In this document: piece by piece, positions 15,479 through 26,303 of the stretch
Position numbering within the stretch: the stretch's first letter is position 1
Layout: the number at the start of each line of letters is the position of its first letter
Source: Erythrobacter sp. HI0063
GTDB taxonomy: Bacteria > Pseudomonadota > Alphaproteobacteria > Sphingomonadales > Sphingomonadaceae
NCBI RefSeq assembly: GCF_001635685.1
Contig: NZ_LWFF01000066.1
Coordinates: forward strand, 1 to 43,430
Length of the DNA: 43,430 nucleotides
Direction of reading: 5' to 3'
Program-made: the position numbers and the translations under genes
The notes under the pieces: model-generated
Told to the model about the DNA's origin: nothing
What the model saw: the letters and a program-made list of their open reading frames with translations, nothing else
Database searches by the model: none

Positions 15479-16498
15479 TCAGGCCACCATCGGCTCCAGA
15501 AGCCGGATGGTGCGCGCCTGCGCGTCAATTTCGACCTCGCCCCCGTGCGGCAGGCTGAGCTGATTGCTCAGATGGCCGATATTCGCGCCGACGAAGGCGG
15601 GAATGCCAAGGGGCGCGAGGTGCGTGTCCAGCACCTCGTCGAGCGAAATGCCCTCGTAATCGGGATCGGTCGTTGCACAGGCACTGCAACGGCCGAACAC
15701 CACGCCTGCAAGCCGCCCCAGTACGCCTGCGAGCGATAAGTGCTGGAGCATTCGGTCGATCCGGTACTCCGCTTCTGCGATGTCTTCGAGGAAGAGCACC
15801 GCACCGTCGAAACCGGGCAGCCAGGGCGTGCCCATCAGTGCGGTCAGGACGGTGAGATTGCCGCCCAGCAGGCGACCGCGTGCGCGGCCCGGCGTGATCG
15901 TGCGGCCGAGCGGCAGCGGACGACCGGGCTCGTCCTGTATGCCGCCCAGCACCGGTGTCTCGCCGGTGAAAGCCAGCCGCCACAGGCTGTTCCAGCTCTT
16001 CTCCGGCCATGAACTCGCCGCATTGGGCGCGTGCAGCGACATGAACCCCGCCCGCTTCGCGATCGCCAAGTGCAGCGCGGTGAGGTCGCTGAAACCGATC
16101 AGGAGCTTGGGATTGCGGCGGATCGTTTTCCAGTCGAGCAAAGGCAGGATCCGCGCCGAGCCCCAGCCGCCCCTTACTGCGAAGATCGCGCTTACCTCCG
16201 GATCGGCGAACATCGTGTTGAGATCGCTCGCCCGCGCGGCATCGTCCCCTGCAAGATAGCCGGAGGTGTCGGTGACATGCTCGCCGAGCCGGGGCACCAG
16301 GCCCATCCCGCGGATCGTGAACAGCGCATTCGCGATCTGTCGCTCTGACACCGCGCTTGCCGGGGCGACGAGGCCGACCGTATCGCCCAGGCGCAGGCGT
16401 GGCGGCTTGCGCAGACCGCGCGCCAGCGAGGGCGCGGGCAGCAGCGGGCTCGCCGCGAGTGCTGCCAATCCGCCCAGCGCCGCGCGGCGTGTGGTCAC
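15479..16498 (-). CDS. Peptidase S66 (LD-carboxypeptidase) with Tat-like signal
   Basis: This 339-residue protein is an S66 LD-carboxypeptidase. The catalytic Ser is in LIGFSDLTAL, the Glu in FLEDIAEA and the His in SLPHGGEVEI. Such enzymes release D-Ala from murein tetrapeptides during recycling. Unlike cytosolic LdcA it starts with TTRRAALGGLAALAASPL, a twin-arginine-type signal peptide, so it is probably exported to the periplasm. The start is GTG at 16498, overlapping the cdd stop as GTGA. It converges on the M14 gene with a 5-base gap. Confidence 0.9.
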   Translation of the reverse strand: MTTRRAALGGLAALAASPLLPAPSLARGLRKPPRLRLGDTVGLVAPASAVSERQIANALFTIRGMGLVPRLGEHVTDTSGYLAGDDAARASDLNTMFADPEVSAIFAVRGGWGSARILPLLDWKTIRRNPKLLIGFSDLTALHLAIAKRAGFMSLHAPNAASSWPEKSWNSLWRLAFTGETPVLGGIQDEPGRPLPLGRTITPGRARGRLLGGNLTVLTALMGTPWLPGFDGAVLFLEDIAEAEYRIDRMLQHLSLAGVLGRLAGVVFGRCSACATTDPDYEGISLDEVLDTHLAPLGIPAFVGANIGHLSNQLSLPHGGEVEIDAQARTIRLLEPMVA

Positions 16499-16899
16499 GT
16501 CAGGCTCGCTGGTCCGAAAGCGTGGGGAAGCAGATCGGACAGTTTCACGCGCTGCACCGTGTCCGGCCCTACGCAGAGCACCTCGGGATCGGTGCCGCCC
16601 AATTGCGCCAGCTCGTTCAGCACCTGGCGGCAGCGCCCGCAGGGGGTGATCGGCATCTCGCCCGGCCCCGTTACCGCGACAGTTTCCAGCCCGCCGCGCA
16701 CGCCGCCATCCATGGCCTTGGCCACCGCCACCGTCTCCGCGCAAAGCGCCAGGCCGTAGCTTGCGTTCTCGATATTGGTGCCCGTCACCACGCTGCCATC
16801 GGCAAAGCGCAAGGCCGCGCCTACGGCAAAGCGGGAATAGGGCGAATAGGATTGCGTCGCGGCCTCGCGGGCGGCGGCGATGAGATCGTCGTCTGTCAT
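16495..16899 (-). CDS. cdd: Cytidine deaminase
   Basis: The 134-residue enzyme converts cytidine and deoxycytidine to uridine forms in pyrimidine salvage. The substrate motif is GTNIENASYGLALCAE, with the catalytic Glu in CAE and the zinc Cys before it, and the second zinc site is PCGRCRQV. An SPYSRFAVGAAL stretch near the N terminus is typical of the short homotetrameric type. The ATG at 16899 is in a plausible spot 63 bases after the GH25 stop. It is followed by the overlapping LD-carboxypeptidase gene. Confidence 0.95.
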   Translation of the reverse strand: MTDDDLIAAAREAATQSYSPYSRFAVGAALRFADGSVVTGTNIENASYGLALCAETVAVAKAMDGGVRGGLETVAVTGPGEMPITPCGRCRQVLNELAQLGGTDPEVLCVGPDTVQRVKLSDLLPHAFGPASLT

Positions 16900-16961
16900 G
16901 CTTTCGCTCGTATAGGGTCCGGCCCGGCTTGTCGAAGCCCAGCTATACCCTGGGGCCGCGT

Positions 16962-17699
16962 TCAGGGGCGAACCACCACCCAGTGCAGCGGCTCCTCCGC
17001 CGCTTCGGTCTGCAACTCGCCATTGGCGGTCCAGAGCAGCCACGGCCGCCCGCCGTAATCGGGCTCGAACCAGTCCCGCTCCAGCCACAGATTGCGCTCG
17101 ATCCGCGCGGCAATCCCGTAATGCTCCTCGAAGCCGGGCGAGACCTTCAGAATCACCGGCTGGCCCGCATGGGCCTCGATCTGGTTGACCAAAGTCATCA
17201 ATTCGCTCTGGATCGCGGCGCGGCTGACGCGCTCCGGGCAATCCTTGGCCGTACGCTCCAGAGCGATCGCTGGCGGCAGCATGTCGGCATCGCGCGGGAC
17301 CATGGTGACGAAATTGGCGGACTGCCCATCGGCGGGCACGCAGGGATCGAACACGAGGACCGCGCCGACCTGAAGACCGGCAGCCCGCGCGGCCTCCACA
17401 TTGTCCGGAAAGCTGCGATCCTTGGTCCGCGCGCCCTCGCTCGCCTTCAAATAGGCGAAATTCGCGCCCAGCCCTTTCAGCGTCGCGAAGGCGACGGGGC
17501 CGTCCTGTGCCGTGACCATCGCGCCCTGATCGGGCCAGGCCGCCTCGTCAGGCCGCCAGCCGCGCGCCTCCCACCAGGCCCAGGCCCCGCCGACAAGAGC
17601 CAGCAGCACCAGCACGCCGAGAATGCGCGCGAAGCGGCTGGTGCCCTTGGCGCGGGCACGCCGGGCGCGGCTGGGCCGTCGGCGGGATGGGCGCGCCAC
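16962..17699 (-). CDS. Glycoside hydrolase family 25 (lysozyme-like) protein
   Basis: The 245-residue protein has a basic N terminus and one membrane anchor at about 24-43. The GH25 pattern follows: FAYLKASEGARTKDRSF, NVEAARAAGLQVGAVLVF, QSANFVTMVP, PPAIALE, and PWLLWTANGEL at the end. GH25 enzymes cleave the beta-1,4 bond of peptidoglycan. The usual catalytic DxE is replaced by ALE here, so activity is not certain. It is downstream of the UPF0262 gene with a gap of 6 bases and likely cotranscribed with cdd and the LD-carboxypeptidase, which also acts on peptidoglycan. Confidence 0.8.
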   Translation of the reverse strand: MARPSRRRPSRARRARAKGTSRFARILGVLVLLALVGGAWAWWEARGWRPDEAAWPDQGAMVTAQDGPVAFATLKGLGANFAYLKASEGARTKDRSFPDNVEAARAAGLQVGAVLVFDPCVPADGQSANFVTMVPRDADMLPPAIALERTAKDCPERVSRAAIQSELMTLVNQIEAHAGQPVILKVSPGFEEHYGIAARIERNLWLERDWFEPDYGGRPWLLWTANGELQTEAAEEPLHWVVVRP

Positions 17700-17705
17700 G
17701 TCCGC

Positions 17706-18212
17706 TCAACCCTTGATGTGGAGGACGCAGATCAGCGTGAAAAGGCGGCGCGCGGTCGCGAAATCGGTTTCCACCTTGCCTTCGAGCCGTTCCATCAACA
17801 GCTCGGCCGCCCGGTTGTGGACGCCGCGCCGCGCCATGTCGATCGTCTCGATCTCCGCAGCCGTGGCCTTGCGAATCGCCTGATAATAGCTGTCGCAGAT
17901 GGCGAAATAGTCGCGGATCGGACGGCGGAATCGTGCGAGACCCAACACCAGCTGTTCCACCGTGTCGCCGCCTTCCTGCGCGATGGTGAGCGCCAGCCGC
18001 CCGTCCTGCACGGCGAGGGTCAGATCGTACGGGCCCATCGCCCCGCGTTCCACCGCGCGCAGCGGCTTGAAGCTGTTTTCCTCGATCAGATCGAAAATGG
18101 CGACGCGCCGCTCCTGCTCGATATCGGCATTGCGCCAGATGATCGTATCTTCGTCCAGTTCGATCCGGGCGATGCGGAAGTCCGCTGGGGTGGAGGGCGT
18201 TGAGTCGTCCAT
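17706..18212 (-). CDS. UPF0262 family protein
   Basis: This 168-residue protein matches UPF0262, conserved in Alphaproteobacteria and of unknown function. Recognisable parts are IARIELDEDTIIWRN, ERRVAIFDLIEENSF, FRRPIRDYFAICDSYYQAI and the end FTLICVLHIKG. No membrane segment or signal is present. The ATG at 18212 fits the family length. It is divergent from dnaB and heads the minus-strand run UPF0262, GH25, cdd, LD-carboxypeptidase. Confidence 0.9.
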   Translation of the reverse strand: MDDSTPSTPADFRIARIELDEDTIIWRNADIEQERRVAIFDLIEENSFKPLRAVERGAMGPYDLTLAVQDGRLALTIAQEGGDTVEQLVLGLARFRRPIRDYFAICDSYYQAIRKATAAEIETIDMARRGVHNRAAELLMERLEGKVETDFATARRLFTLICVLHIKG

Positions 18213-18370
18213 GATGCTCGTGCCGCCATCGCAGACGGAGCGGGTCGGGGACAAGGGGTTGATGCAGGCCGATGCCGTTTTGCGACCTTTCCACACCAAC
18301 CCACAGCCGATTTCGCGCGAGGCCCCGGCCCACCCTTTCGCCCCGCCGCCACATCCCGCATGATGAAGGG

Positions 18371-19900
18371 ATGCCCGAAACTGATCTCCTGCTGCGCCCT
18401 TCCGATTCGAAGCCCGACGCGCCCGACAACCCCGACCGCGCGCGCACCCTGCCCTCCAATCTGGAGGCGGAGGCCGCGTTTCTGGGCGCGGTGCTGATCG
18501 ACAACAAGGTGATCGAGGAATTGCAGACCGCGATCCAGCCGGGCCATTTCCACGAACCGGTGCATCAGCGGATCTACGAGCGCGTGCTGAAGCTGATCGA
18601 GCGCAATTCGATCGCCACGCCGGTAACGCTCAAGCCCTATTTCGAGCAGGACGAGGCGCTGAAGGCGCTCGGCGGCATCACCTATCTCGCTAAGCTGACC
18701 GCCGACGGGCAGGGCCTGCTCGCCCCGCGCGAACTGGCGGGCCAGATCTACGATCTCGCTCTGCTGCGCGAACTGGTCAGCGTGGGCCGCACTCTGGTCG
18801 AAAATGCGCTCGACACGTCGGACGAAGTCGCCCCGATGGACCAGATCGCCAAGGCGGAAGCCAGCCTGTTCCAGGTGGCCGAAGGCGCGACGAGCGGCAC
18901 GCAGGCGGAAGATTTCCGCAGCGCCTCGATCGCGGCGCTCAAGATGGCCGAAGCGGCGATGAATTCGGGCGGAGGCCTGTCGGGCAAGACCACCGGTCTC
19001 GAAGTCATCGACGACAAGACCGCAGGGCTCCACGGGTCCGATCTCATCATCCTTGCCGGGCGTCCCGGCATGGGCAAGACCTCGCTCGCCACCAATATCG
19101 CCTTCAATTGCGCCGAAGCGCATATGGAGTGGCAGCGCGATGGCGGCACGTTCAATTACGGCGCGCCGACCGCCTTCTTCAGCCTGGAAATGAGCGCCGA
19201 TCAGCTCGCGACGCGTATTCTGGCCGAACAGGCCGAGATTACCAGCGAGGCGCTGCGATCGGGTAAGATCACGCGCGACGAATTCCAGAAACTGAGCTTT
19301 GCCAGCCAGCGCCTCGCCGAATTGCCGCTCTATATCGACGATACGCCCGCGCTTACCATCGCGGCCCTGCGCACGCGCGCGCGGCGCTTGAAGCGGCGGC
19401 ACGATATCGGGCTGATCGTGGTCGACTATCTCCAGCTTCTGCAGGGGTCGGGCCGCGCGAACGACAACCGGGTCAACGAGATTTCGGAGATCAGCCGCGG
19501 TCTCAAGACGCTCGCCAAGGAACTCAACGTTCCGGTCATCGCGCTCTCGCAGCTCAGCCGCGCGGTCGAACAGCGCGAGGACAAGCGGCCCATGCTGTCG
19601 GATTTGCGCGAATCGGGCTCGATCGAGCAGGACGCCGACATGGTGTGGTTCATCTATCGCGGCGATTACTATCACGAGGCGCTGCGCCCCGACATGCCGG
19701 GCCCCGAAAGCTCGCCCGACGTGATGGAGAAATACCGGATCTGGGAAGAACGCTATCTGGAGCTGCGCAACAAGGCGACGCTGATCGTCGCCAAACAGCG
19801 CCACGGTTCGACCGGCAACGTCCCGCTGCACTTCCACAGCGAGATCACCAAGTTCACCTCGCCCGCCAAGCGCGACTATTCGGATTGGGGCGAAGGGTAA
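18371..19900 (+). CDS. dnaB: Replicative DNA helicase DnaB
   Basis: This 509-residue helicase has the N-terminal DnaB domain with PSNLEAEAAFLGAVL and the C-terminal RecA-like domain. Walker A is GRPGMGKTS, Walker B is LIVVDYLQLL, and the DnaB loop region ALSQLSRAVEQREDKRPMLS and LIVAKQRHG are present. It unwinds DNA at the replication fork as a hexamer and binds primase through its N domain. No intein is present. The ATG at 18371 is preceded by AAGGG at only one base, so initiation may be weak or use another signal. Confidence 0.97.
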   Translation: MPETDLLLRPSDSKPDAPDNPDRARTLPSNLEAEAAFLGAVLIDNKVIEELQTAIQPGHFHEPVHQRIYERVLKLIERNSIATPVTLKPYFEQDEALKALGGITYLAKLTADGQGLLAPRELAGQIYDLALLRELVSVGRTLVENALDTSDEVAPMDQIAKAEASLFQVAEGATSGTQAEDFRSASIAALKMAEAAMNSGGGLSGKTTGLEVIDDKTAGLHGSDLIILAGRPGMGKTSLATNIAFNCAEAHMEWQRDGGTFNYGAPTAFFSLEMSADQLATRILAEQAEITSEALRSGKITRDEFQKLSFASQRLAELPLYIDDTPALTIAALRTRARRLKRRHDIGLIVVDYLQLLQGSGRANDNRVNEISEISRGLKTLAKELNVPVIALSQLSRAVEQREDKRPMLSDLRESGSIEQDADMVWFIYRGDYYHEALRPDMPGPESSPDVMEKYRIWEERYLELRNKATLIVAKQRHGSTGNVPLHFHSEITKFTSPAKRDYSDWGEG

Positions 19901-19912
19901 GGCCCCTTCGGC

Positions 19913-21124
19913 TCACAGCCCCAGATTGAGCCCGCGCGAGACGTTGTAATCCATCACCGTCACCAGGAACCAGCTGACGTTCCAGCGGATGCGGTTCCAC
20001 AAGGTGGCCTCGCGCTTGTGTTCGGCGGGGGTGATGCGGTTCGATCCGTCCTCATGCGCGTCGATGAATTCGCGCATCCGGTCCGCCAGCCCCTTGTCCT
20101 CGATCCGCAGCATCAGTTCCAGATTGATATAGAGGCTGCGCATGTCGAAATTCGCGCTGCCGACATAGACCGCATCGTCCAGCACCACGATCTTCATATG
20201 CAGCTTGCAGGGTGCAAATTCGAAGATCCGCGTCCGTTTCTTCAGCAGGAAGTCGTAAAGCGAGCGCGTAGCGCCGATCGTGGCGCCATTGTCGCTTTTC
20301 GCCGCCATGATCAGCCGCGACTCGCCCTTCTGCGCGATCCGTCCGATCCGGCGCAGGAGCTTCATCGGCGGGGAGAAATAGGCCATCACCATGTCGAGGC
20401 GGCTTCCGCGTTCCAGATCGCGCTGGACGCATCGGGCCCAGCTGGAAAGGTGCCGGCTCGGCCCGCCAATCAACAGCCTGACCGCGCCCTCGCTCCCGTC
20501 CCACCGCTTTACGGTGCGCACGATCGAGCGGAACTGGGCGCTCGAATCGGCGATCCAGGTGTCGAGTTCGTCCAGCCAGGCATCGAGCAGGTCCACCGCC
20601 GAGCCGTCGACGATCAGGCCGAGATCGTGCCAGCCATCCTGATCGGGCGGCGCGAAATAGCCTTTTTCGACATTGAAGCCCCCGATCATCGCTCGCTTCC
20701 TGTCGGCGATGGCCAGCTTCTGGTGGTTGCGGATCAGATAACGGCGGCTCCATTTCGCCTGGAACCGTTCGAACCGGCCGCCCGCTTCGATCAGCGGCGC
20801 GAAGAAATCGTCTTCGACCTTGTCCGACCCGAATCCGTCGATGGCGAGCGACACGTCGACGCCGCGCTGCGCCGCACGGACAAGGGCATCGCGCACTCTC
20901 TCACCGCACGCATCGTTCCCGTACATGTAGTAAAAGGCGCGAAAGCTGGTCTGCGCGCCGTCGATCAGTTCGACCAGCGCGTTGAGTCGGTCCTTGCCGG
21001 CGGGATAGAAGCTGAGCGACTGGCCCTGCGCCTCGACCGAGAAAGGTTCGGGATCGCGCCATTCGGTCGGCGCTGCCTCCCGATCATGTTCGTCGCGATC
21101 CGATCTGGAAAGTGGTTGCGCCAT
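19913..21124 (-). CDS. Phospholipase D-like cardiolipin synthase-type protein
   Basis: This 403-residue protein carries two HKD motifs: NHQKLAIADRKRAMIGGFN at about residue 155 and KLHMKIVVLDDAVYVGSANFD at about 330. Both have the HxKx4D core. This is the PLD superfamily arrangement of cardiolipin synthases, which condense two phosphatidylglycerol molecules or transfer phosphatidyl groups. It lacks the N-terminal double membrane span of ClsA, so it resembles ClsB/C-type enzymes; a hydrophobic patch near the C terminus (WNVSWFLVTVM) may touch the membrane. It is divergent from rpoZ. The stop is 10 bases from the dnaB stop. Confidence 0.88.
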   Translation of the reverse strand: MAQPLSRSDRDEHDREAAPTEWRDPEPFSVEAQGQSLSFYPAGKDRLNALVELIDGAQTSFRAFYYMYGNDACGERVRDALVRAAQRGVDVSLAIDGFGSDKVEDDFFAPLIEAGGRFERFQAKWSRRYLIRNHQKLAIADRKRAMIGGFNVEKGYFAPPDQDGWHDLGLIVDGSAVDLLDAWLDELDTWIADSSAQFRSIVRTVKRWDGSEGAVRLLIGGPSRHLSSWARCVQRDLERGSRLDMVMAYFSPPMKLLRRIGRIAQKGESRLIMAAKSDNGATIGATRSLYDFLLKKRTRIFEFAPCKLHMKIVVLDDAVYVGSANFDMRSLYINLELMLRIEDKGLADRMREFIDAHEDGSNRITPAEHKREATLWNRIRWNVSWFLVTVMDYNVSRGLNLGL

Positions 21125-21164
21125 CGGGTAGCCTTAGGGCAAGCCTGTGCCCGGGCGCAATTCC

Positions 21165-21193
21165 TTGACTCCGGGGCGGTAAGGCCTTAACCC
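21165..21193 (+). promoter_or_regulatory. Candidate promoter of rpoZ
   Basis: TTGACT at 21165-21170 and TAACCC at 21188-21193 are separated by 17 bases, 39 bases before the rpoZ ATG. The -35 is near consensus, the -10 is weak as often in GC-rich Alphaproteobacteria. Confidence 0.4.
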
Positions 21194-21232
21194 GCCAGCT
21201 TCCCTGGAATTCCTGACTTTCTGGAGTGCTGC

Positions 21233-21577
21233 ATGGCGCGCGTCACCGTCGAAGATTGCGTAGACAAGGTTCCCAACCGGTTCGATCTGGTGCTGCTCGC
21301 TGCCCAGCGCGCGCGCGAGATTTCGGGCGGTGCCGAAATGACGATCGAGCGTGATCGCGACAAGAACCCGGTCGTGGCGCTTCGCGAAATCGCGGAACAG
21401 ACCGTCAAGCCCAAGGATCTGATGGAAGCCTCCATCGTCAACCTGCAGAAGATCCTGCCGGACGACGAGGACGATGCGGATGAAGTCGGCTCGCTGAGCC
21501 AGTCGGCGGAAGCGCTGCGGATCACTGCATCGGCTCCCACCCGTTCGACCTCGATCGGCGCCGATTACGAAGGCTGA
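21233..21577 (+). CDS. rpoZ: DNA-directed RNA polymerase omega subunit
   Basis: The 114-residue omega subunit shows [30 protein letters not shown], followed by [14 protein letters not shown], which clamps the beta-prime C terminus and helps assembly of RNA polymerase. In some bacteria it also forms one ppGpp site with beta-prime. The acidic and Ser/Thr-rich tail of about 40 residues is typical of Alphaproteobacteria. No spoT/relA gene follows within the window, unlike the usual rpoZ-spoT order. Confidence 0.97.
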   Translation: MARVTVEDCVDKVPNRFDLVLLAAQRAREISGGAEMTIERDRDKNPVVALREIAEQTVKPKDLMEASIVNLQKILPDDEDDADEVGSLSQSAEALRITASAPTRSTSIGADYEG

Positions 21578-21597
21578 TCGCTTCCGAACCGGACAGG

Positions 21598-21629
21598 AAA
21601 AAGGCCGCCCCTCACCGGGCGGCCTTTTT
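21598..21629. terminator. Bidirectional terminator between rpoZ and the DUF3072 gene
   Basis: GGCCGCCC at 21603-21610 pairs with GGGCGGCC at 21617-21624 and is flanked by AAAAA on the left and TTTTT on the right. It can end both the plus-strand rpoZ transcript and the minus-strand DUF3072 transcript. Confidence 0.92.
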
Positions 21630-21652
21630 CGTTCGGGCGCTGTCTGTTCAGC

Positions 21653-21886
21653 CTATTGGCCGCGACCGGTCTGGCCTTGCAATTCGTCGATCATCTTCGA
21701 CGCATCGGCCTTGGTCAGCTCGGTATCGTAGCGCTCGGGACAGCCAGCCTCCTCGCACAGCGTCTTGAGGTAGCTCGCCTGGGCGCCGGTCATGCGCTCG
21801 TCGCCCGTGGTCCAGTTGTCCGGATCCTTTTCCGCATTGGAGACCGGGTCGGACTTGGGGTGCTCGTTGGGTTGGGTGGCGGTCAT
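21653..21886 (-). CDS. DUF3072 family protein
   Basis: This 77-residue acidic protein has the DUF3072 core DPDNWTTGDERMTGAQASYL followed by KTLCEEAG and a Lys/Asp helix. It is a small soluble protein of unknown function found in many Alphaproteobacteria and Actinobacteria. AGGAG lies at the proper distance before the ATG at 21886. It is a single gene, divergent from the DUF3667 gene. Confidence 0.9.
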   Translation of the reverse strand: MTATQPNEHPKSDPVSNAEKDPDNWTTGDERMTGAQASYLKTLCEEAGCPERYDTELTKADASKMIDELQGQTGRGQ

Positions 21887-21981
21887 GCTTGTGCTCCTTT
21901 CCCGATCAACGCCGATGTTCCATCAATGTTCCACCTCGACGCGCGGGGTCCTGCCACGGTAGGGAGACGGCGGAGGGTATC

Positions 21982-23073
21982 ATGAGCGATTTCGGCGAAA
22001 GCATCGGCACGGCCGTGGAAGGCGGACTGTTCGCGCGGGCGGTGAGGGCGGGAAGCAGAGCGAATGCCGCGAGCGGCCAGCCGCTCGATCGCGGACATTT
22101 CGCGGAAAGCGCCTGTCTCAATTGCCAAACGCCGCTGCAAGGTCCCCACTGCCACCAATGCGGCCAGCAGGCGCATCTGCACCGCACGCTGGGCGCTTTC
22201 CTGCACGATCTTCTCCACGGGGCTCTGCATTTCGAGGGCAAGACCTGGGCCACGCTGCCCATGCTGGCGGTAAAGCCCGGCGAGTTGACGCGCCGCTATA
22301 TCGAGGGCGAGCGCAAGCGCTTCGTCTCGCCGATGGCGCTGTTCCTGTTCACGATTTTTCTGATGTTCGCGATATTTCAGGCGATCGGGCTCACCACGCC
22401 GACCGATATCGATACCGGCGCGCCGATGCGCGCAACCTTCGAATCCGCCGAGCAGTCGCTCGAAACCGAGAGCGCGGAAGCCCGCGCCGAGCTGGCCGCC
22501 CTTGCTCCGGAAGCGCCCGAGCGCGCCGCTGCCGAGGCCCGCGTGGCCGAACTGCGCACCCGCCTCGATGAATTGCGGCGCGGCGAGGCCGCGCTGGTCA
22601 AGAATGCGGGCGACAGCGCAAGCTTCACGAGCCCCGAGACGGGCATCGGCTTCATCGACAAGGGTGTGGAGAAATGGCGCGAGAACCCGGGCCTGATGCT
22701 CTATAAATTGCAGGCCAACGGCTACAAATTCAGCTGGCTGCTGATCCCGATCTCGGTTCCCTTCGTGTGGCTGCTGTTCGCGTGGAAACGCCACTTCCGG
22801 GCCTATGATCACGCCATCTTCGTGACCTATTCGATCGCGTTCATGTCGCTGTTTTTCATCGCCCTATCGCTGGCGATCAAGGCGGGTGCGCCCGAATGGC
22901 TGTACGGCACGTTGCTGTTTCTCGTGCCGCCGATCCATATCTACCGCCAATTGCGCGGCGCTTACTCGCTCTCGCGGTTTTCAGCCTTCTGGCGGCTTCT
23001 GGTGCTGCTGTTCTTCGTCAATGTGATCGCAGTCCTGTTCTTCAACCTGCTGCTGGTGATCGGCGCGTTCTGA
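21982..23073 (+). CDS. DUF3667 family membrane protein
   Basis: The 363-residue protein begins with a zinc-ribbon-like CLNCQTPLQGPHCHQCGQ at about 42-59, the DUF3667 mark, then TLGAFLHDLLH. About five hydrophobic segments follow: one at about 115-135 and four at about 250-363. A charged helical stretch of about 80 residues lies between the first and second. It is an inner-membrane protein of unknown function. GGAGGG is placed properly before the ATG at 21982. Confidence 0.88.
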   Translation: MSDFGESIGTAVEGGLFARAVRAGSRANAASGQPLDRGHFAESACLNCQTPLQGPHCHQCGQQAHLHRTLGAFLHDLLHGALHFEGKTWATLPMLAVKPGELTRRYIEGERKRFVSPMALFLFTIFLMFAIFQAIGLTTPTDIDTGAPMRATFESAEQSLETESAEARAELAALAPEAPERAAAEARVAELRTRLDELRRGEAALVKNAGDSASFTSPETGIGFIDKGVEKWRENPGLMLYKLQANGYKFSWLLIPISVPFVWLLFAWKRHFRAYDHAIFVTYSIAFMSLFFIALSLAIKAGAPEWLYGTLLFLVPPIHIYRQLRGAYSLSRFSAFWRLLVLLFFVNVIAVLFFNLLLVIGAF

Positions 23074-23100
23074 TCGCGCTCTCATCACCCGCAGGACCAT

Positions 23101-23484
23101 TCAGTTGCAGGGGAAATCACGCACCAGCGCCGCCCGCCAGGCCTGCGCCAGAGTCGAGCGCTTGCGCCGAGCCTCCGGAACGCGCCCGAGCATGTCGACG
23201 ACAAGTTTGGGCGTCATGCCCTTATTGCGCTGGGCTTCGCTGACGCAATAGATCGGCGCGCCGCGCTTGGTCGCCGCTTCGTTCTCCGCACGGACGCGTT
23301 CGCCTGCATCCTTCATGGCGGCCATCGCCGGGCGAGCGCGCTTGTCGAACATCGCCTTCATGCCCTTCGCTTCCAGATCCCTCGCATCGAGATAGAAGCT
23401 TTGCGCGTTGATGTCGGCGGGTGCGGCCCAAGCCGCCGTGGAAGCGAGCGCAAGCGCGCCCACCGACAAGAGAAATGCGTGCAT
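23101..23484 (-). CDS. Exported protein with Rap1a/Tai-like domain
   Basis: The 127-residue protein has a signal peptide of 20 residues ending AAWAA. The mature part ends with the pattern IYCVSEAQ, LVVDMLGRVPEARR, AWRAALVRDFPC, which is typical of Rap1a/Tai-like proteins, with a Cys near each end forming the likely disulfide. Founders of that family are immunity proteins of type VI effectors, but most stand-alone members have unknown roles, and no effector gene is adjacent. The ATG at 23484 sits directly behind a hairpin and lacks a ribosome binding site; GTG at residue 8 is an alternative. Confidence 0.65.
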   Translation of the reverse strand: MHAFLLSVGALALASTAAWAAPADINAQSFYLDARDLEAKGMKAMFDKRARPAMAAMKDAGERVRAENEAATKRGAPIYCVSEAQRNKGMTPKLVVDMLGRVPEARRKRSTLAQAWRAALVRDFPCN

Positions 23485-23515
23485 GAAAAGCCCCGTTCGA
23501 TCGATCCGAACGGGG
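23485..23515 (-). terminator. Terminator-like hairpin between ftsH and the Rap1a-like gene
   Basis: CCCCGTTCG at 23491-23499 pairs with CGAACGGGG at 23507-23515. Read on the minus strand it is followed by CTTTTC and then at once by the ATG of the next gene (23484). It likely ends ftsH transcription about 50 bases after the ftsH stop, and overlaps the leader of the next gene. Confidence 0.7.
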
Positions 23516-23566
23516 CTCTTTCTCGATTTTCGATGAACGCCGCTTGAAGCGCTCTTTTACGGAAGG

Positions 23567-25531
<1,965 letters not shown>

Positions 25532-25624
25532 TTCAGGACAGTTCCTTTCACCTGTCCTATGTAGGCGCGAAGGGATGAATGGCAAGTTGCCGCGCGCGAA
25601 GGCGACAGGCGTGCGGCGCAACCT

Positions 25625-26299
25625 TCAAAAGGGGAGGAAGCTGCCGGTCTGATCCGATCCGAGATAGAGATAGACGCCGATCGCCGCCGCGAGCCCAGCG
25701 AAGATCAGCGCGCTCAGCAGCAGGGCCCCATCGCGCACCGTCAAGCCGAGCCCGATCATGATGATGGCGAGCATGGGCAGCGTGCTGGCGAAGGGCAGGA
25801 GTTCCAGCGGGGGAACGGTGCAGCACAGCGCGATCACGACGGCTCCCGCAAAGCGCAGCCAGATGCCCACGGTCAGCTTTTCCAACCGGTCCTGGCTGTG
25901 TCCGTCGAGCCAATGGCCGAGGCCGCGCAGCTTCTCGACCGCCTTGTGCAGCTTGCCGCTTTCGACCGATCGCCGCTGAACGAATTCCGGCATCCAGATA
26001 TGGTCGCGCCCGATCACCAATTGCGCCGCGATCACAGCGATGAACAGCGCCAGCGCGGTGGGAACGCCGGGTATTCCGCCGAGCGGGCTGATCTCGATCA
26101 AAGCGGGAATCATCATGAACGGGCCGAAGCTGCGCCGCCCGAAATCGTCGAGGACGTCGCGCACGCAGACCTGATCGCCCTTGTCGGCGAGCTGGTCGAG
26201 CTCGTCGAGAACGTCCCCTACGCTGGCGGGTTCATGGTCCAGCCTGCTTCTCCTCCTGCGCCCACCAACGAGCGAGGAGGAGAAGGGGTCCACGGACAA
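25625..26299 (-). CDS. ExoD family membrane protein
   Basis: The protein (up to 224 residues) has the ExoD pattern: VCVRDVLDDFGRRSFGPFMM near the N terminus, PALIEISPLGGIPG, and several hydrophobic segments at about 60-95, 135-165 and 175-215. ExoD was found in Rhizobium as needed for exopolysaccharide production; the molecular role is unknown. The start is uncertain: TTG at 26299 and GTG at 26293 are both possible and neither has a strong ribosome binding site. It follows the MaoC gene by a few bases and may be translated from its upstream message. Confidence 0.85.
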   Translation of the reverse strand: MSVDPFSSSLVGGRRRRSRLDHEPASVGDVLDELDQLADKGDQVCVRDVLDDFGRRSFGPFMMIPALIEISPLGGIPGVPTALALFIAVIAAQLVIGRDHIWMPEFVQRRSVESGKLHKAVEKLRGLGHWLDGHSQDRLEKLTVGIWLRFAGAVVIALCCTVPPLELLPFASTLPMLAIIMIGLGLTVRDGALLLSALIFAGLAAAIGVYLYLGSDQTGSFLPF

Positions 26300-26303
26300 A
26301 AGT

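Noticed and set aside
18086-19837. A 583-codon minus-strand frame
   Set aside because: It is antisense to dnaB, whose identity is certain.
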